NCBI GenBank assembly: GCA_019454765.1 | Contig: JACFNR010000006.1 | Coordinates: forward strand, 49,911 to 98,703 | Direction: 5' to 3' | From: Trueperaceae bacterium | GTDB lineage: Bacteria; Deinococcota; Deinococci; Deinococcales; Trueperaceae | Length of the DNA: 48,793 bases | Shown: piece after piece, positions 8,858 through 16,930 of the stretch | Layout of the letters: the number at the start of each line of letters is the position of its first letter | Numbering within the stretch: the first letter of the stretch is position 1 | The notes under the pieces: generated by a model | Database searches by the model: none | What the model saw: only the letters and a program-made list of their open reading frames with translations | Told to the model about the DNA's origin: nothing | Program-made: the position numbers and the translations under genes

Positions 8858-9712
8858 ATGCCCGCGCGGTCGACCCTGACGGGGCCGGACGGCGCCAAGC
8901 TGGCACTGTACCGCTGGCGGCCCGAGCGGCCCGTCGGGGCGCTCGTGATCGTGCACGGCTACGGGGAGCACGCCACCCGCCACGCCGACCTCGCCCGCAG
9001 CGCCCAGGAGGCGGGCTGGGACGCGGTCGCGTTCGATCAGCGCGGCCACGGCGAGAGCCCCGGCGTGCCCGGCGGCGTGCCCGGTTTCGGACGCACCCTC
9101 GCCGACCTGGAGGAGCTGTTCCGGCTCGTGCGCGCCACCGACCCCCAGCTGCCCGTGCTCCTCTTCGGGCACTCGATGGGAGGCGCCATCGCCCTGCGCT
9201 TCGCCACGCGCCACCCAGCCGAGGTCACCGCCTTGGCGCTCTCCTCGCCGTTCCTGCAGGACGCCGTCAAGCGCCCGGCCCTCCTGGGCGCGCTCGCCGG
9301 CGTCATCGCGCGCCTCCTGCCCAACCTCCCCGTCGCCGCCCTGGACGCGCGCCTCATATCGCGCGACCCCGATGAGGTGGCGCGCTACCGCAACGACCCG
9401 CTCGTCTACCACGGCGGCGTGCGCGCCAACGCGGGTCACACCATGCTCGAGGAGGGCAGGGACCTGCTGGCGCACGCCGACGCCCTCACGGTCCCGACCC
9501 TGGTGGTGGTCGGCACCGCCGACGGCATCGCCGACCCGGAAGGCGCCCGGCGCCTGGCGGCCGCCAACCCCCTCGTGCGGCTCGAGGAGCTGCCGGGCGG
9601 CTACCACGAGCTGCACCACGACGACCCGGGCACCGGCACGCCGCAGCGCTTCAAGCGCCTGATGGTCGAGTGGCTTCAGGCCAACACGCGCAACACCACG
9701 AACTTGAGGTAA
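8858..9712 (+). CDS. alpha/beta hydrolase, monoacylglycerol-lipase-like
   Basis: A 284-residue serine hydrolase of the lysophospholipase/monoglyceride-lipase type. The oxyanion region IVHGYGEHATRH (about residue 30), nucleophile elbow GHSMGGAIAL (about 107), acid in GTADGIAD (about 222) and His in GGYHELHHD (about 248) form a complete triad. No signal peptide is present, so it is probably cytoplasmic. The ATG at 8858 lies 11 nt after purCS, suggesting co-transcription in a place where other genomes often have purQ/purL. The last 37 nt overlap the convergent methyltransferase gene. The substrate is not predictable beyond esters of medium or long acyl chains. Confidence 0.82.
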   Translation: MPARSTLTGPDGAKLALYRWRPERPVGALVIVHGYGEHATRHADLARSAQEAGWDAVAFDQRGHGESPGVPGGVPGFGRTLADLEELFRLVRATDPQLPVLLFGHSMGGAIALRFATRHPAEVTALALSSPFLQDAVKRPALLGALAGVIARLLPNLPVAALDARLISRDPDEVARYRNDPLVYHGGVRANAGHTMLEEGRDLLAHADALTVPTLVVVGTADGIADPEGARRLAAANPLVRLEELPGGYHELHHDDPGTGTPQRFKRLMVEWLQANTRNTTNLR

Positions 9713-10869
9713 CGCCCCTCCGGGAACGACAGCGGCACGGGATGGTCGACGGCGTGGCCGTGCTCGGCCACGACCTGGGCGCGCACGCCGGCCGCGAGCG
9801 CCGCCTCGGCAACCACCTCCCTGAACGCCTCGGGCGACACCTGCGCCGTGCACGACGCGGTGGCAAGCAGCCCCCCCGGGGTGACGAGGCGGAAGGCGTC
9901 GCGGTTGAGCTTCAGGTAGGCGCGGTGAGCGCGGCGCCGCTGCGAGGCCGCGTTCGCCAGCGCCGGCGGGTCGAGGATGACCAGGTCGTAACGCGACCCA
10001 GCCTCGGCCCACACGGGCAGCGACGCGAAGATGTCGGCCGCCAGTGCGCTGTGTTCGCCCTGGAACGGCCCGTTGAGGCGCACGTTCTCCTCCGCCGCCT
10101 CGAGGGCGCCGCGCGACACGTCGACGCTTACGACGGAGCGCGCGCCTCCCGCCAAGGCGTACACGCTGAAGCCGCCGTGGTACGCGAACAGGTTGAGGAC
10201 GCGTCGTCCCGCCGCCAGGCGCCGCACCAGTTGCCGGTTGTCCCGCTGGTCGAGGAACATCCCCGTCTTCTGGCCCAGCCACGGGTCGGCGACGAACCGC
10301 AACCCGTTCTCGCTGGCCGTCAGCTTGGGTGGCGGCAGCTCGCCCCACAGGGCGCTGAGGCCCGCCTGCCTGCCGACTCCCGCCGCCTCCGGGTCGTCGT
10401 CGAGCTCGCCGCGCAGGGCCACGCCCTTCAACTTGAGGCGGGAACCCACCTCCTTGGCAAGGCCAGGCAGCAGCTGATCGACGGAGGCGGCGTAGCGCTT
10501 CATGACCGCGTAGCGGCCGTAGCGGTCGCAGACGACCCCAGGCAGGTAGTCGCCCTCGCCGTTCAGGAGCCGGTAGGCGTCGGTCCCGTCCACGGCAAGC
10601 CCCGAGCGCAACTCGAGGGCGTCGGCGACGCGAGCCGCGAGCGCGCTCGCGGTGGGTCGCTCGCCGCCGAACAGGCGCACGCCGATGGCGCCGTTGGCGT
10701 CGAACAGACCGTAGGCGGCGGCGCGCCCCGCCTCGACGCGCACCCAGTCGCCGCCCCGCAACCGGTGCTCCGGCAGGTGGTTGCGGTAGACCCAGGGATG
10801 GCCCGACCTGAGCGCCGCCTCCAGGCCGGGCGCCAGGCGCAACGTGGGCACCCCGCTACCGTGAGCCAC
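9676..10869 (-). CDS. class I SAM-dependent rRNA methyltransferase, RlmI-like
   Basis: A 397-residue protein with the layout of RlmI/YccW 23S rRNA cytosine-C5 methyltransferases. It has an N-terminal PUA domain (HPWVYRNHLP, GGDWVRVEAGRAAAYGLFD), a linker domain (NGEGDYLPGVVCDRYG), then a Rossmann methyltransferase with motif I VLNLFAYHGGFSVYAL (about residue 216), acidic SVDVSRGALEAAEENVRLN and motif IV LVILDPPALA. The thiol SC in ATASCTAQVS is the usual position of a conserved Cys. The start is a GTG at 10869, just downstream of the aminotransferase on the same strand (57 nt), so it may be second in an operon. Its 3' end overlaps the convergent hydrolase by 37 nt. Confidence 0.87.
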   Translation of the reverse strand: MAHGSGVPTLRLAPGLEAALRSGHPWVYRNHLPEHRLRGGDWVRVEAGRAAAYGLFDANGAIGVRLFGGERPTASALAARVADALELRSGLAVDGTDAYRLLNGEGDYLPGVVCDRYGRYAVMKRYAASVDQLLPGLAKEVGSRLKLKGVALRGELDDDPEAAGVGRQAGLSALWGELPPPKLTASENGLRFVADPWLGQKTGMFLDQRDNRQLVRRLAAGRRVLNLFAYHGGFSVYALAGGARSVVSVDVSRGALEAAEENVRLNGPFQGEHSALAADIFASLPVWAEAGSRYDLVILDPPALANAASQRRRAHRAYLKLNRDAFRLVTPGGLLATASCTAQVSPEAFREVVAEAALAAGVRAQVVAEHGHAVDHPVPLSFPEGRYLKFVVLRVLA

Positions 10870-10926
10870 TTTCCACCCGCCCCGTCCGCCCCGGGCCGGA
10901 CCCGGTGCCGCCCGCCGGCCTCGCCG

Positions 10927-12081
10927 CTAGAGCACCGACGCCAGTCGCTCCAGCGCGGTGTCGAGGATCGTGCGGGACGTGGCGAAGTTGAGGCGGACGA
11001 AACCGGCGCCGCCCTTCCCGAAATCCGAGCCCTCGTTGAGGCCCACCTTCGCGCGCTCGGCCAGCGCCTTGGCGGGCGCGTCGCCCAGCCCGGTGGCCCG
11101 GAGGTCGAGCCACGCGAGGTAGGTGGCGGCCGGCGAATGCACCCCCACCGACGGCAGGCGCTCCCGCACGAAACTCACCACGCGGTCGCGGTTGCCGCGC
11201 AGGTAGCCGAGAGTGCTCTCCAACCAGTCGTTCCCGTGCCGGTAGGCCGCGATGGTGGCCACCTGCGCCAGCACGTTGGGCGCGGGCACCAACCCGCCGC
11301 CGGCGGCCGTGAGGCGCGCGAGCATGGCCGGGTTCTTGGAGACCGCGAACGAGATCTTGAGGCCCGGGATGTTGAACGCCTTGGTGGGTCCGTAAAGCGT
11401 GAGGGTGCGCGCGGCGATCTCCGGCGAGACGGCGGCGAGCGGCAGGTGCTTGCCGTCGAGCAGGAGGTCGGCGTGCAGGTCGTCGCTCACGACCCACAGG
11501 TTGTGGCGGAGCGCGAAAGCCGCCAACGCCTCAACCTCGGCGCGGCTGAACACCTTGCCGATGGGGTTGTGAGGGCTACACAGCATCAGGAGGCGCGTGG
11601 CCGGCGTCACGGCCGCCTCCAAGGCAGCGAAGTCGATGGCGTAGCCTTCGGCCTCGCGCCGCAACTCCACCTCGACGGGCACGCGCCCGGCCCCCTCCAC
11701 CGCCTTCTTGAACGGCGGGTAGAGCGGCGTGAGGAGCAGGACCTCGTCTCCCGGTCCCGCGAACGCCCGTGCGGCCAGGCCCAGCCCGGCGCCGGTGGTC
11801 GGCAGAGGTTCGACCTCCTCGGGAAGGACGCTCAGGCCGTGCCTGCGGCTGAGGCGCTCGGCGACCGCCTCGCGAAGCCCGGGCGCGCCGCTGAACGCCG
11901 GGTAACCCAGGTCGTTGGCGTCGAGGTTCGCGCGGATCGCGTCCTTGACGGCGCCCGCCAACGGGTAGTCCATCTCGGCGACCCACAGGGGCAGCACGTC
12001 GGCGGGGAACAGCGTCCACTTCGCTCCTGGCCGCTCCCGCAGGGCGGCCAACGAGACGTCGTCGTAAGGGTGGTGCGTCAT
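10927..12081 (-). CDS. MalY/PatB-type PLP C-S lyase or aminotransferase
   Basis: A 384-residue fold-type I PLP enzyme. The N-terminal PLWVAEMDYPLA (about residue 31), GYPAFSGAPGLREAV (about 59), CSPHNPIGKVF (about 168), VVSDDLHADLLLDG (about 197) and PLP-binding Lys234 in GPTKAFNIPGLKISF are the MalY/PatB cystathionine beta-lyase set. Members cleave cystathionine or cysteine conjugates, and some act as transaminases. The ATG at 12081 is chosen because a TAGACT box ends 7 nt upstream and MTHHPYDD aligns with the family start; longer in-frame extension is unsupported. It diverges from the esterase leader ORF. Confidence 0.87.
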   Translation of the reverse strand: MTHHPYDDVSLAALRERPGAKWTLFPADVLPLWVAEMDYPLAGAVKDAIRANLDANDLGYPAFSGAPGLREAVAERLSRRHGLSVLPEEVEPLPTTGAGLGLAARAFAGPGDEVLLLTPLYPPFKKAVEGAGRVPVEVELRREAEGYAIDFAALEAAVTPATRLLMLCSPHNPIGKVFSRAEVEALAAFALRHNLWVVSDDLHADLLLDGKHLPLAAVSPEIAARTLTLYGPTKAFNIPGLKISFAVSKNPAMLARLTAAGGGLVPAPNVLAQVATIAAYRHGNDWLESTLGYLRGNRDRVVSFVRERLPSVGVHSPAATYLAWLDLRATGLGDAPAKALAERAKVGLNEGSDFGKGGAGFVRLNFATSRTILDTALERLASVL

Positions 12082-12088
12082 GGAGCAG

Positions 12089-12094
12089 AGTCTA
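12089..12094 (-). promoter_or_regulatory. -10 box TAGACT, leaderless
   Basis: TAGACT on the minus strand ends 7 nt before the aminotransferase ATG at 12081. It faces away from TACACT at 12121-12126, giving a compact divergent promoter. Confidence 0.6.
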
Positions 12095-12120
12095 ACCCCG
12101 GCCCACCGGGCGCCACGGGC

Positions 12121-12126
12121 TACACT
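12121..12126 (+). promoter_or_regulatory. -10 box TACACT, leaderless
   Basis: TACACT ends 6 nt before the GTG at 12133, which opens the 22-codon leader ORF rather than the esterase. Confidence 0.55.
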
Positions 12127-12132
12127 CTCGGC

Positions 12133-12201
12133 GTGACGAAGCGGGAGGGAGACCTCGGCATGGGTGCACACTCCGGGACGAGCGGGCTGGGGTGCGCGTG
12201 A
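12133..12201 (+). CDS. 22-codon leader ORF before the esterase
   Basis: A GTG 6 nt after a TACACT -10 box opens a 22-codon frame (MTKREGDLGMGAHSGTSGL then GCA) ending in TGA at 12199-12201. The stop overlaps the esterase GTG at 12198 as GTGA, the layout of translational coupling. It could be a leaderless leader peptide feeding ribosomes to the esterase. It could also be chance, or mark a one-base error separating an esterase N-terminus. No homology is recognised. Confidence 0.4.
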   Translation: MTKREGDLGMGAHSGTSGLGCA

Positions 12202-13178
12202 AGCGCACGGTGATGGTGCCCGACTGGGCCGAGCAGCTGGCGTCGGACGCGACCGACATGTGGCGCGCCCCCACGAGCCTGCCGCAGCGGGCGCCTCGCC
12301 GGGTCGAGTTCGAGTTCCCGGAGGACGCCTACTTCGAGTACGGCTTCATCGACGCCCAGGGGAAGATCCGCGCCGACCCCGCCAACCCGGTCCGCGCCGA
12401 CAACCCGTGGTACCCGGACGCCAGCGCACTCACCGGGCCCGCCTACGCACCCGACCCGCTCGCCACGCCCGACAGGAGCTTCGAACGCGGCCGGCTCAGC
12501 CGCCTGCGGCTCACCAGCGACGCCCTCGAGGGGCAGCTCAGGCGCGTGGCCGTCTACACCCCCCACGGCCATGACGGCGCGGAGCTGCCGTTGGTGGTCG
12601 TGCAGGACGGCGTCGCCTTCCAGCGCCTGGCCGGGCTGCACGTGGTGGGCGAGGCGTTGGCGCGGACGGGGGAGGCGCGCGCGGCGCGGTTCGCGTTCGT
12701 CGAGCCGGTGGACAGGCGCGCCGAGTACGGCTTCTCCGACGCCTACCTCGACTTCCTGCTGGAGGAGCTCCCGCCGGCGCTCGAGCGGGTTGGGCCCAGC
12801 ACCGGCCGCCACGTCTGGCTGGGCGCCAGCCTCGGCGGGCTCGTGTCGGCCGGTGCCGCGTTGCGGCGCCCCGAGATGACCGCGGCCGTCGTCACCCTGT
12901 CGGGAGCCTTCCTGGGCGAGCCCGTCCACAGGGAGTTCTACGCGACCCGAGACTCGTGGCTGCTGGCGAGGCTGGCCGACCCGGCCACGCGCCTGCCGCC
13001 CCGCTGGTACCTCGAGGTAGGCACCATCGAGTGGCTCACCGACGTGAACCGGCGCGCGGCGTCGGCACTACGGTCACGCGGCGTCGCGACGGGCTACGTG
13101 GAGCGCCACGCCGGCCACAACTGGACCAACTGGCGCAACGGCATGGCGGCGGCGCTGCGGTTCGCGCTCGAGCCGTGA
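12198..13178 (+). CDS. putative esterase, enterochelin-esterase-like
   Basis: A 326-residue protein with an N-terminal beta-sandwich-like region (VEFEFPEDAYFEYGFIDAQG, similar to the E-set domain of Fes/IroD proteins) and a C-terminal alpha/beta hydrolase of the putative esterase family. The nucleophile is Ser211 in LGASLGGLVS, with VFVEP-type strand RFAFVEPVDRRAEYGFSD before it and the likely catalytic His307 in ERHAGHNWTNW. LPLVVVQDG is the characteristic strand before the oxyanion loop. No siderophore genes are nearby, so ferric-enterochelin hydrolysis is not implied. The start is ambiguous (GTG at 12192 or 12198); 12198 is preferred for its GTGA overlap with the leader ORF. Confidence 0.75.
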   Translation: MKRTVMVPDWAEQLASDATDMWRAPTSLPQRAPRRVEFEFPEDAYFEYGFIDAQGKIRADPANPVRADNPWYPDASALTGPAYAPDPLATPDRSFERGRLSRLRLTSDALEGQLRRVAVYTPHGHDGAELPLVVVQDGVAFQRLAGLHVVGEALARTGEARAARFAFVEPVDRRAEYGFSDAYLDFLLEELPPALERVGPSTGRHVWLGASLGGLVSAGAALRRPEMTAAVVTLSGAFLGEPVHREFYATRDSWLLARLADPATRLPPRWYLEVGTIEWLTDVNRRAASALRSRGVATGYVERHAGHNWTNWRNGMAAALRFALEP

Positions 13179-13225
13179 GCGGCCGCCCCGCCGCGGCGCG
13201 GGCCGCCCAACGGCACGCGGCTGGG

Positions 13226-13231
13226 TAGCAT
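13226..13231 (+). promoter_or_regulatory. -10 box TAGCAT for fumC
   Basis: TAGCAT precedes fumC by 54 nt; unlike most genes here, the leader carries a GGAGG Shine-Dalgarno sequence at 13272-13276, 9 nt before the ATG. Confidence 0.45.
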
Positions 13232-13285
13232 GGGGAGCGCGCCCCGCCGCGACCGGCAGGGGCGACCCAACGGAGGCAGGACCAG

Positions 13286-14668
13286 ATGGCTTACCGCGTA
13301 GAGAAGGACACCCTGGGCGAGGTGCAGGTGCCCGAGGAACGCTACTGGGGCGCGCAGACGCAACGCTCGCTCGAGAACTTCAAGATCGGTGGGCAGCGGA
13401 TGCCGATCGAGGTGATCAGGGCGTTCGCCGTCCTCAAGAAGGCGGCGGCCATCACCAACGCCGAACTGACGGACTTCCCGCGCGCCAAGGTCGACCTCAT
13501 CGCCAGGGTGTGCGACGAGATCGCCGCCGGCGAGCTCGACGACGAGTTCCCGCTCGTCGTGTGGCAGACGGGGTCGGGGACGCAGTCGAACATGAACGTC
13601 AACGAGGTCGTCGCGAACCGCGCCAGCGAGCTCATGGGCGAGCCGCGCGGCAGCAAGCGGCCCCTCAACCCCAACGACGACGTGAACAAGAGCCAGTCGT
13701 CGAACGACACGTTCCCCACCGCCATGCACATCGCCGCCTACCGCGTGTTGGCGGAGCGGACGCTGCCCGAGCTGCGCGCCCTGCAGGCCGCGTTGGCCGC
13801 CAAGGCCGACGAGTTCGGCCGCATCGTCAAGATCGGCCGGACCCACCTGATGGACGCCACACCGCTCACGTTGGGTCAGGAGTTCGGTGGGTACGCCACC
13901 CAGGTCCGCAAGAGCGTCGAGGCCATCGAGGCCACGCTCGCCCACCTCGCCGAGCTGGCGCTGGGCGGCACCGCCGTGGGCACGGGCCTGAACACCCCGC
14001 CGGGCTTCGCGGGGCGGGTCGCCGAGGTCATCGCCGACCTGACCGGGCTGCCGTTCCGCACGGCCGACGACAAGTTCGAGGCGCTCTCGGCCCACGACGC
14101 CGTGGTCGAGGCTTCCGGCGCCCTCAAGCGCGCTGCCGTGGCGTTGTTCGCCGTGGCCAACAACATCCGGCTGCTCGGCTCAGGGCCGCGCTGCGGCATC
14201 GGGGAGTTGCGCCTGCCGGAGAACGAGCCCGGCTCGAGCATCATGCCGGGCAAGGTGAACCCGACCCAGGCGGAGGCGCTGACCATGGTGTGCGCCCAGG
14301 TCATCGGCAACGACGCCGCCGTCAGCCTGGCGGGCACCCAGGGGCAGTTCCAGCTGAACGTCTTCAAGCCCGTCATGATCTACAACCTGCTGCAGTCCGC
14401 CAACCTGCTGGCCGACGCCGCCAACAGCTTCCGCGTGCACTGCGTTGACGGCATCGAGGCCGACGAGCGCCGCATCAGGCAGCACCTGGACGATTCGCTC
14501 ATGCTCGTCACGGCCCTGAACACCAAGATCGGCTACTACAAGGCGGCCGAGATCGCGCAGAAGGCGCACCGCGAGGGCACGACGTTGAAGGCCGCCGCGC
14601 TCGCCCTCGGCTACCTCAGCGCCGACGAGTTCGACGCGGCCGTCGTGCCCGAGGAGATGGTCGGCTGA
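13286..14668 (+). CDS. fumC: class II fumarate hydratase
   Basis: A 460-residue oxygen-stable fumarase interconverting fumarate and malate in the TCA cycle. It has the superfamily signature [16 protein letters not shown] (about residue 315), [16 protein letters not shown] (about 93), [15 protein letters not shown] (about 133) and [19 protein letters not shown] (about 184). Fumarase rather than aspartase is favoured by the [10 protein letters not shown] segment and length. The start ATG at 13286 ([16 protein letters not shown]) has a GGAGG SD. It could also recycle fumarate made by purB. The gene ends at a 12-bp perfect inverted repeat shared with the convergent gene. Confidence 0.97.
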   Translation: MAYRVEKDTLGEVQVPEERYWGAQTQRSLENFKIGGQRMPIEVIRAFAVLKKAAAITNAELTDFPRAKVDLIARVCDEIAAGELDDEFPLVVWQTGSGTQSNMNVNEVVANRASELMGEPRGSKRPLNPNDDVNKSQSSNDTFPTAMHIAAYRVLAERTLPELRALQAALAAKADEFGRIVKIGRTHLMDATPLTLGQEFGGYATQVRKSVEAIEATLAHLAELALGGTAVGTGLNTPPGFAGRVAEVIADLTGLPFRTADDKFEALSAHDAVVEASGALKRAAVALFAVANNIRLLGSGPRCGIGELRLPENEPGSSIMPGKVNPTQAEALTMVCAQVIGNDAAVSLAGTQGQFQLNVFKPVMIYNLLQSANLLADAANSFRVHCVDGIEADERRIRQHLDDSLMLVTALNTKIGYYKAAEIAQKAHREGTTLKAAALALGYLSADEFDAAVVPEEMVG

Positions 14669-14669
14669 G

Positions 14670-14713
14670 GGCGCGCCCTTCCCAGGGGCCCTGGCCACCG
14701 CGAAGGGCGCGCC
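14670..14713. terminator. 12-bp perfect inverted repeat between convergent genes
   Basis: The arm 14670-14681 (ggcgcgcccttc) is the exact reverse complement of 14702-14713, around a 20-nt loop that can itself pair weakly. It begins 2 nt after the fumC stop and serves both strands. It has no U-tract. Confidence 0.6.
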
Positions 14714-14720
14714 GCTCGCC

Positions 14721-15458
14721 TCAGTGCCGGTTGTCGATCACCTCGGCGTCGTCGGGCAGGTGCCGGACCTCGGCGGGGTCGAGGCCCTGGTCGAGCATGA
14801 GGTTCTCGGCGTTCAGTTCCGCCAGGACGTGACCGTCCTTCTGGATGAACACCAGTTGCCGCGGCAGCCAGTCAGAGGCCGCGATGCGCGCCCTGACGTC
14901 GAGGATCTGGGCGGTCTGGTCCTTGTTCGTGAAGTTGACGACGTAGACGTCGCCGGCTTCGCCCGCCTCGACGTCGACCAGCTTGGCGTCGTACCCGGCG
15001 AAGATGGCGCCCAGGTCGAAGGAGATCTCGGCGCTGGCGCCGTCCTCGCCCTTGGGTAGGAGTCCGCCCAGGGCGTCGGGGTCGTCGGCGTCGAAGATCA
15101 TGACCTGGTTGGTCAGGAAGGTGTAGTTGTAGACGGCCGCGCCGTCCAGCACGATCTCGTTGTCGGCCAGCGCGTCGGGTTGCACGATGTAGGCGCGCGC
15201 CAGGCTCTCGGGGGGCACGACCTCGATCTCGATCTCCAGGGTGATGGTGGTTCCGTCGGTGTCGACGAGCTTGCCCGTCAGCAGGAACGAGGCATCGTCC
15301 AGCGCGCGTGCCGCGGCCGTCACGTTGTCGAGGACCGTGGTCACGTCGAGTTCCTGAGCCGTCGCGAGGGGCAGCGCGAGCGCGAGGGCGAGGGCGGCCA
15401 GGTGGGCGCGCCGACGCTGGCCGCGGCGGCGGGCGGGGGCTTCGGGAGCGTGATGCAT
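14721..15458 (-). CDS. secreted LolA-like lipoprotein-carrier-fold protein
   Basis: A 245-residue exported protein. An Arg-rich n-region (RRRGQRRR) precedes a hydrophobic core (LAALALALALPLA) with probable cleavage ATA-QE near residue 35. The mature part begins ELDVTTVLDNVTAAARALDDASFLLTG, then repeated strands (TTITLEIEIEVVPPESLARAY, AAVYNYTFLTNQVMIFDAD, QLVFIQKDGHVLAELNAENL). This is the unclosed beta-barrel pattern of LolA/outer-membrane lipoprotein sorting proteins, which bind acyl chains in the periplasm. The ATG at 15458 follows a TAACAT box by 6 nt. It is divergent from the PEGA protein, another exported product. Family assignment is by pattern, so the function stays open. Confidence 0.65.
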   Translation of the reverse strand: MHHAPEAPARRRGQRRRAHLAALALALALPLATAQELDVTTVLDNVTAAARALDDASFLLTGKLVDTDGTTITLEIEIEVVPPESLARAYIVQPDALADNEIVLDGAAVYNYTFLTNQVMIFDADDPDALGGLLPKGEDGASAEISFDLGAIFAGYDAKLVDVEAGEAGDVYVVNFTNKDQTAQILDVRARIAASDWLPRQLVFIQKDGHVLAELNAENLMLDQGLDPAEVRHLPDDAEVIDNRH

Positions 15459-15464
15459 GCAGCG

Positions 15465-15470
15465 ATGTTA
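15465..15470 (-). promoter_or_regulatory. -10 box TAACAT, leaderless
   Basis: TAACAT on the minus strand ends 6 nt before the ATG at 15458. Confidence 0.6.
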
Positions 15471-15539
15471 TCCGGCCGGGCCCCGCGGACCATGAAGAAG
15501 GCTTTAAGGCCCCCATCATGCCGGTCAGGAACGCGGTGC

Positions 15540-15545
15540 TAGGCT
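15540..15545 (+). promoter_or_regulatory. -10 box TAGGCT for the PEGA gene
   Basis: TAGGCT lies 22 nt before the ATG at 15568; the short leader carries an SD-like AGGGGGC at 15556-15562. Confidence 0.45.
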
Positions 15546-15567
15546 TCCACCAGAAAGGGGGCAGGTC

Positions 15568-16806
15568 ATGAAGAGAACGCTCTCGACCATCCTGCTGCTC
15601 GCAGTAGCTTCGACCGTGCTCGCTCAAGGATTCGTGGTCAGCCCACAGGCCATCGTCGTCAACCCCGCACCCAGCTTCGGCGTGCAGGTCTGGTTGGACC
15701 GCGACACGTCGGGCAACGGGACGCCCACCTACCAGTTGGGCGAGGAAGTCAGGATCAGCGTCCGCCCCGACGAGTCGTCCTGGGTCTACGTCTTCGACGT
15801 CCGCCCGAACGGCGACGTCACCCAGATCTTCCCGAACCGCTACGACAGCTCCAACTACGTCAACGGCGGCGAGACGCGCACCTTCCCGCCCTCCGGCGCG
15901 CGCTACGTCTTCAACATCGCGCCGCCAACGGGCCTCTCGAAGGTCATCGCCATCGCCAGTAAGACCCGCCTCGACACCTCGACGTTGGCGCGTTTCCAGC
16001 GCGAGAGCGACCTGTTCGCGCAGTCCAGCATCGGCGAGCAGGGCTTCATCCAGAGCTTCGCCATCGTCGTCCGCCCGGTGCCGCAAGCGGAGTGGGTCTC
16101 CGACACTGTGCTCTACCGCGTGGGTGGGCAGGGTTCCTCGCAGCCCGAGCCGCAGTACGGGACCATCGACGTCCGCTCCACCCCGGCGCGCGCTTCCGTC
16201 TACCTCGACGGCACCTTCATCGGCTACACGCCGCTCACCTACGGCGCCACCGTCGGCCGCCACGACGTCACCGTCGAGAGCGACGGTTACGATACCTACG
16301 CCACCACCGTCGACGTGCGGGCGGGGCGCACCGCGTCGGTCGACGCGCGCCTCAACCAGCAGCGCCGAGCCGGCACGGCCTCGTTCACGAGCTCCCCGAG
16401 CGGCGCCGACGTGTACGTCGACGGCCGCTACGTGGGGACCACCCCAACGGGGCAGGTGCGCTTCGAGGTCGGCAACTACACCGCCCGCTTCGAACTGGCC
16501 GGCTACGACACCACCACCGTGAGCTTCGACGTCCGCAACAACCAGGACCGCACCGTCAACGCGCAGCTGAGGGCTCAGAGCGCCACCGTGACGGTGCAGG
16601 GGAACATTGGCGGCGCCATGGTCTTCCTCGACGGCCGCCAGGTCGGCACGCTTCCCAACGGCAGCGGGCGGCTGCGCATCAGCGACGTCGCGCCCGGCCG
16701 GCACGAGCTCGTGGTGATGGCCCCCGGTTACGCCACCTACGTCACCACGTTCGACGTCGGCGCCGGTCGCGACGTCGAGCTGAACGTCCGGCAGTCGCGC
16801 TTCTGA
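15568..16806 (+). CDS. secreted DUF4384 protein with three PEGA domains
   Basis: A 412-residue exported protein with a clear signal peptide (MKRTLSTILLLAVASTVLA, then Q). Residues 35-165 fit DUF4384: YQLGEEVRISVRPDESSWVYVFDV, then GDVTQIFPNRYDSSNYVNGG. Three PEGA repeats follow at about 203-275, 276-345 and 346-412, each with the S-x-P-x-G/A-A-x-V-Y-x-D-G-x-x-x-G-x-T-P pattern and a G-Y-x-x-x-x-x-x-x-x-V ending. The third repeat has VTVQGNIGGAMVFLDGRQVG. PEGA domains are surface beta modules that bind cell-wall or surface partners; a cell-envelope structural role is inferred. A strong inverted repeat follows the stop. Confidence 0.82.
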   Translation: MKRTLSTILLLAVASTVLAQGFVVSPQAIVVNPAPSFGVQVWLDRDTSGNGTPTYQLGEEVRISVRPDESSWVYVFDVRPNGDVTQIFPNRYDSSNYVNGGETRTFPPSGARYVFNIAPPTGLSKVIAIASKTRLDTSTLARFQRESDLFAQSSIGEQGFIQSFAIVVRPVPQAEWVSDTVLYRVGGQGSSQPEPQYGTIDVRSTPARASVYLDGTFIGYTPLTYGATVGRHDVTVESDGYDTYATTVDVRAGRTASVDARLNQQRRAGTASFTSSPSGADVYVDGRYVGTTPTGQVRFEVGNYTARFELAGYDTTTVSFDVRNNQDRTVNAQLRAQSATVTVQGNIGGAMVFLDGRQVGTLPNGSGRLRISDVAPGRHELVVMAPGYATYVTTFDVGAGRDVELNVRQSRF

Positions 16807-16840
16807 ACCCGACCACTTGGGGCCACCGAGGCCGCTGAAC

Positions 16841-16885
16841 CGACGCGAGCAGCCCGGCGCCCAGCGCGCTGGGCTGCTCGCGTCG
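16841..16885 (+). terminator. 15-bp perfect inverted repeat
   Basis: The arm 16841-16855 (cgacgcgagcagccc) is the exact reverse complement of 16871-16885, with a 15-nt loop. It starts 34 nt after the PEGA gene stop, and the next promoter (16919) lies beyond it. There is no U-tract. Confidence 0.65.
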
Positions 16886-16918
16886 GGGCCGCCGGACGGG
16901 CTCCGCGAGTGGCCGCGT

Positions 16919-16924
16919 TACAAT
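16919..16924 (+). promoter_or_regulatory. -10 box TACAAT, leaderless
   Basis: TACAAT ends 6 nt before the ATG at 16931. Confidence 0.65.
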
Positions 16925-16930
16925 CCGCCC

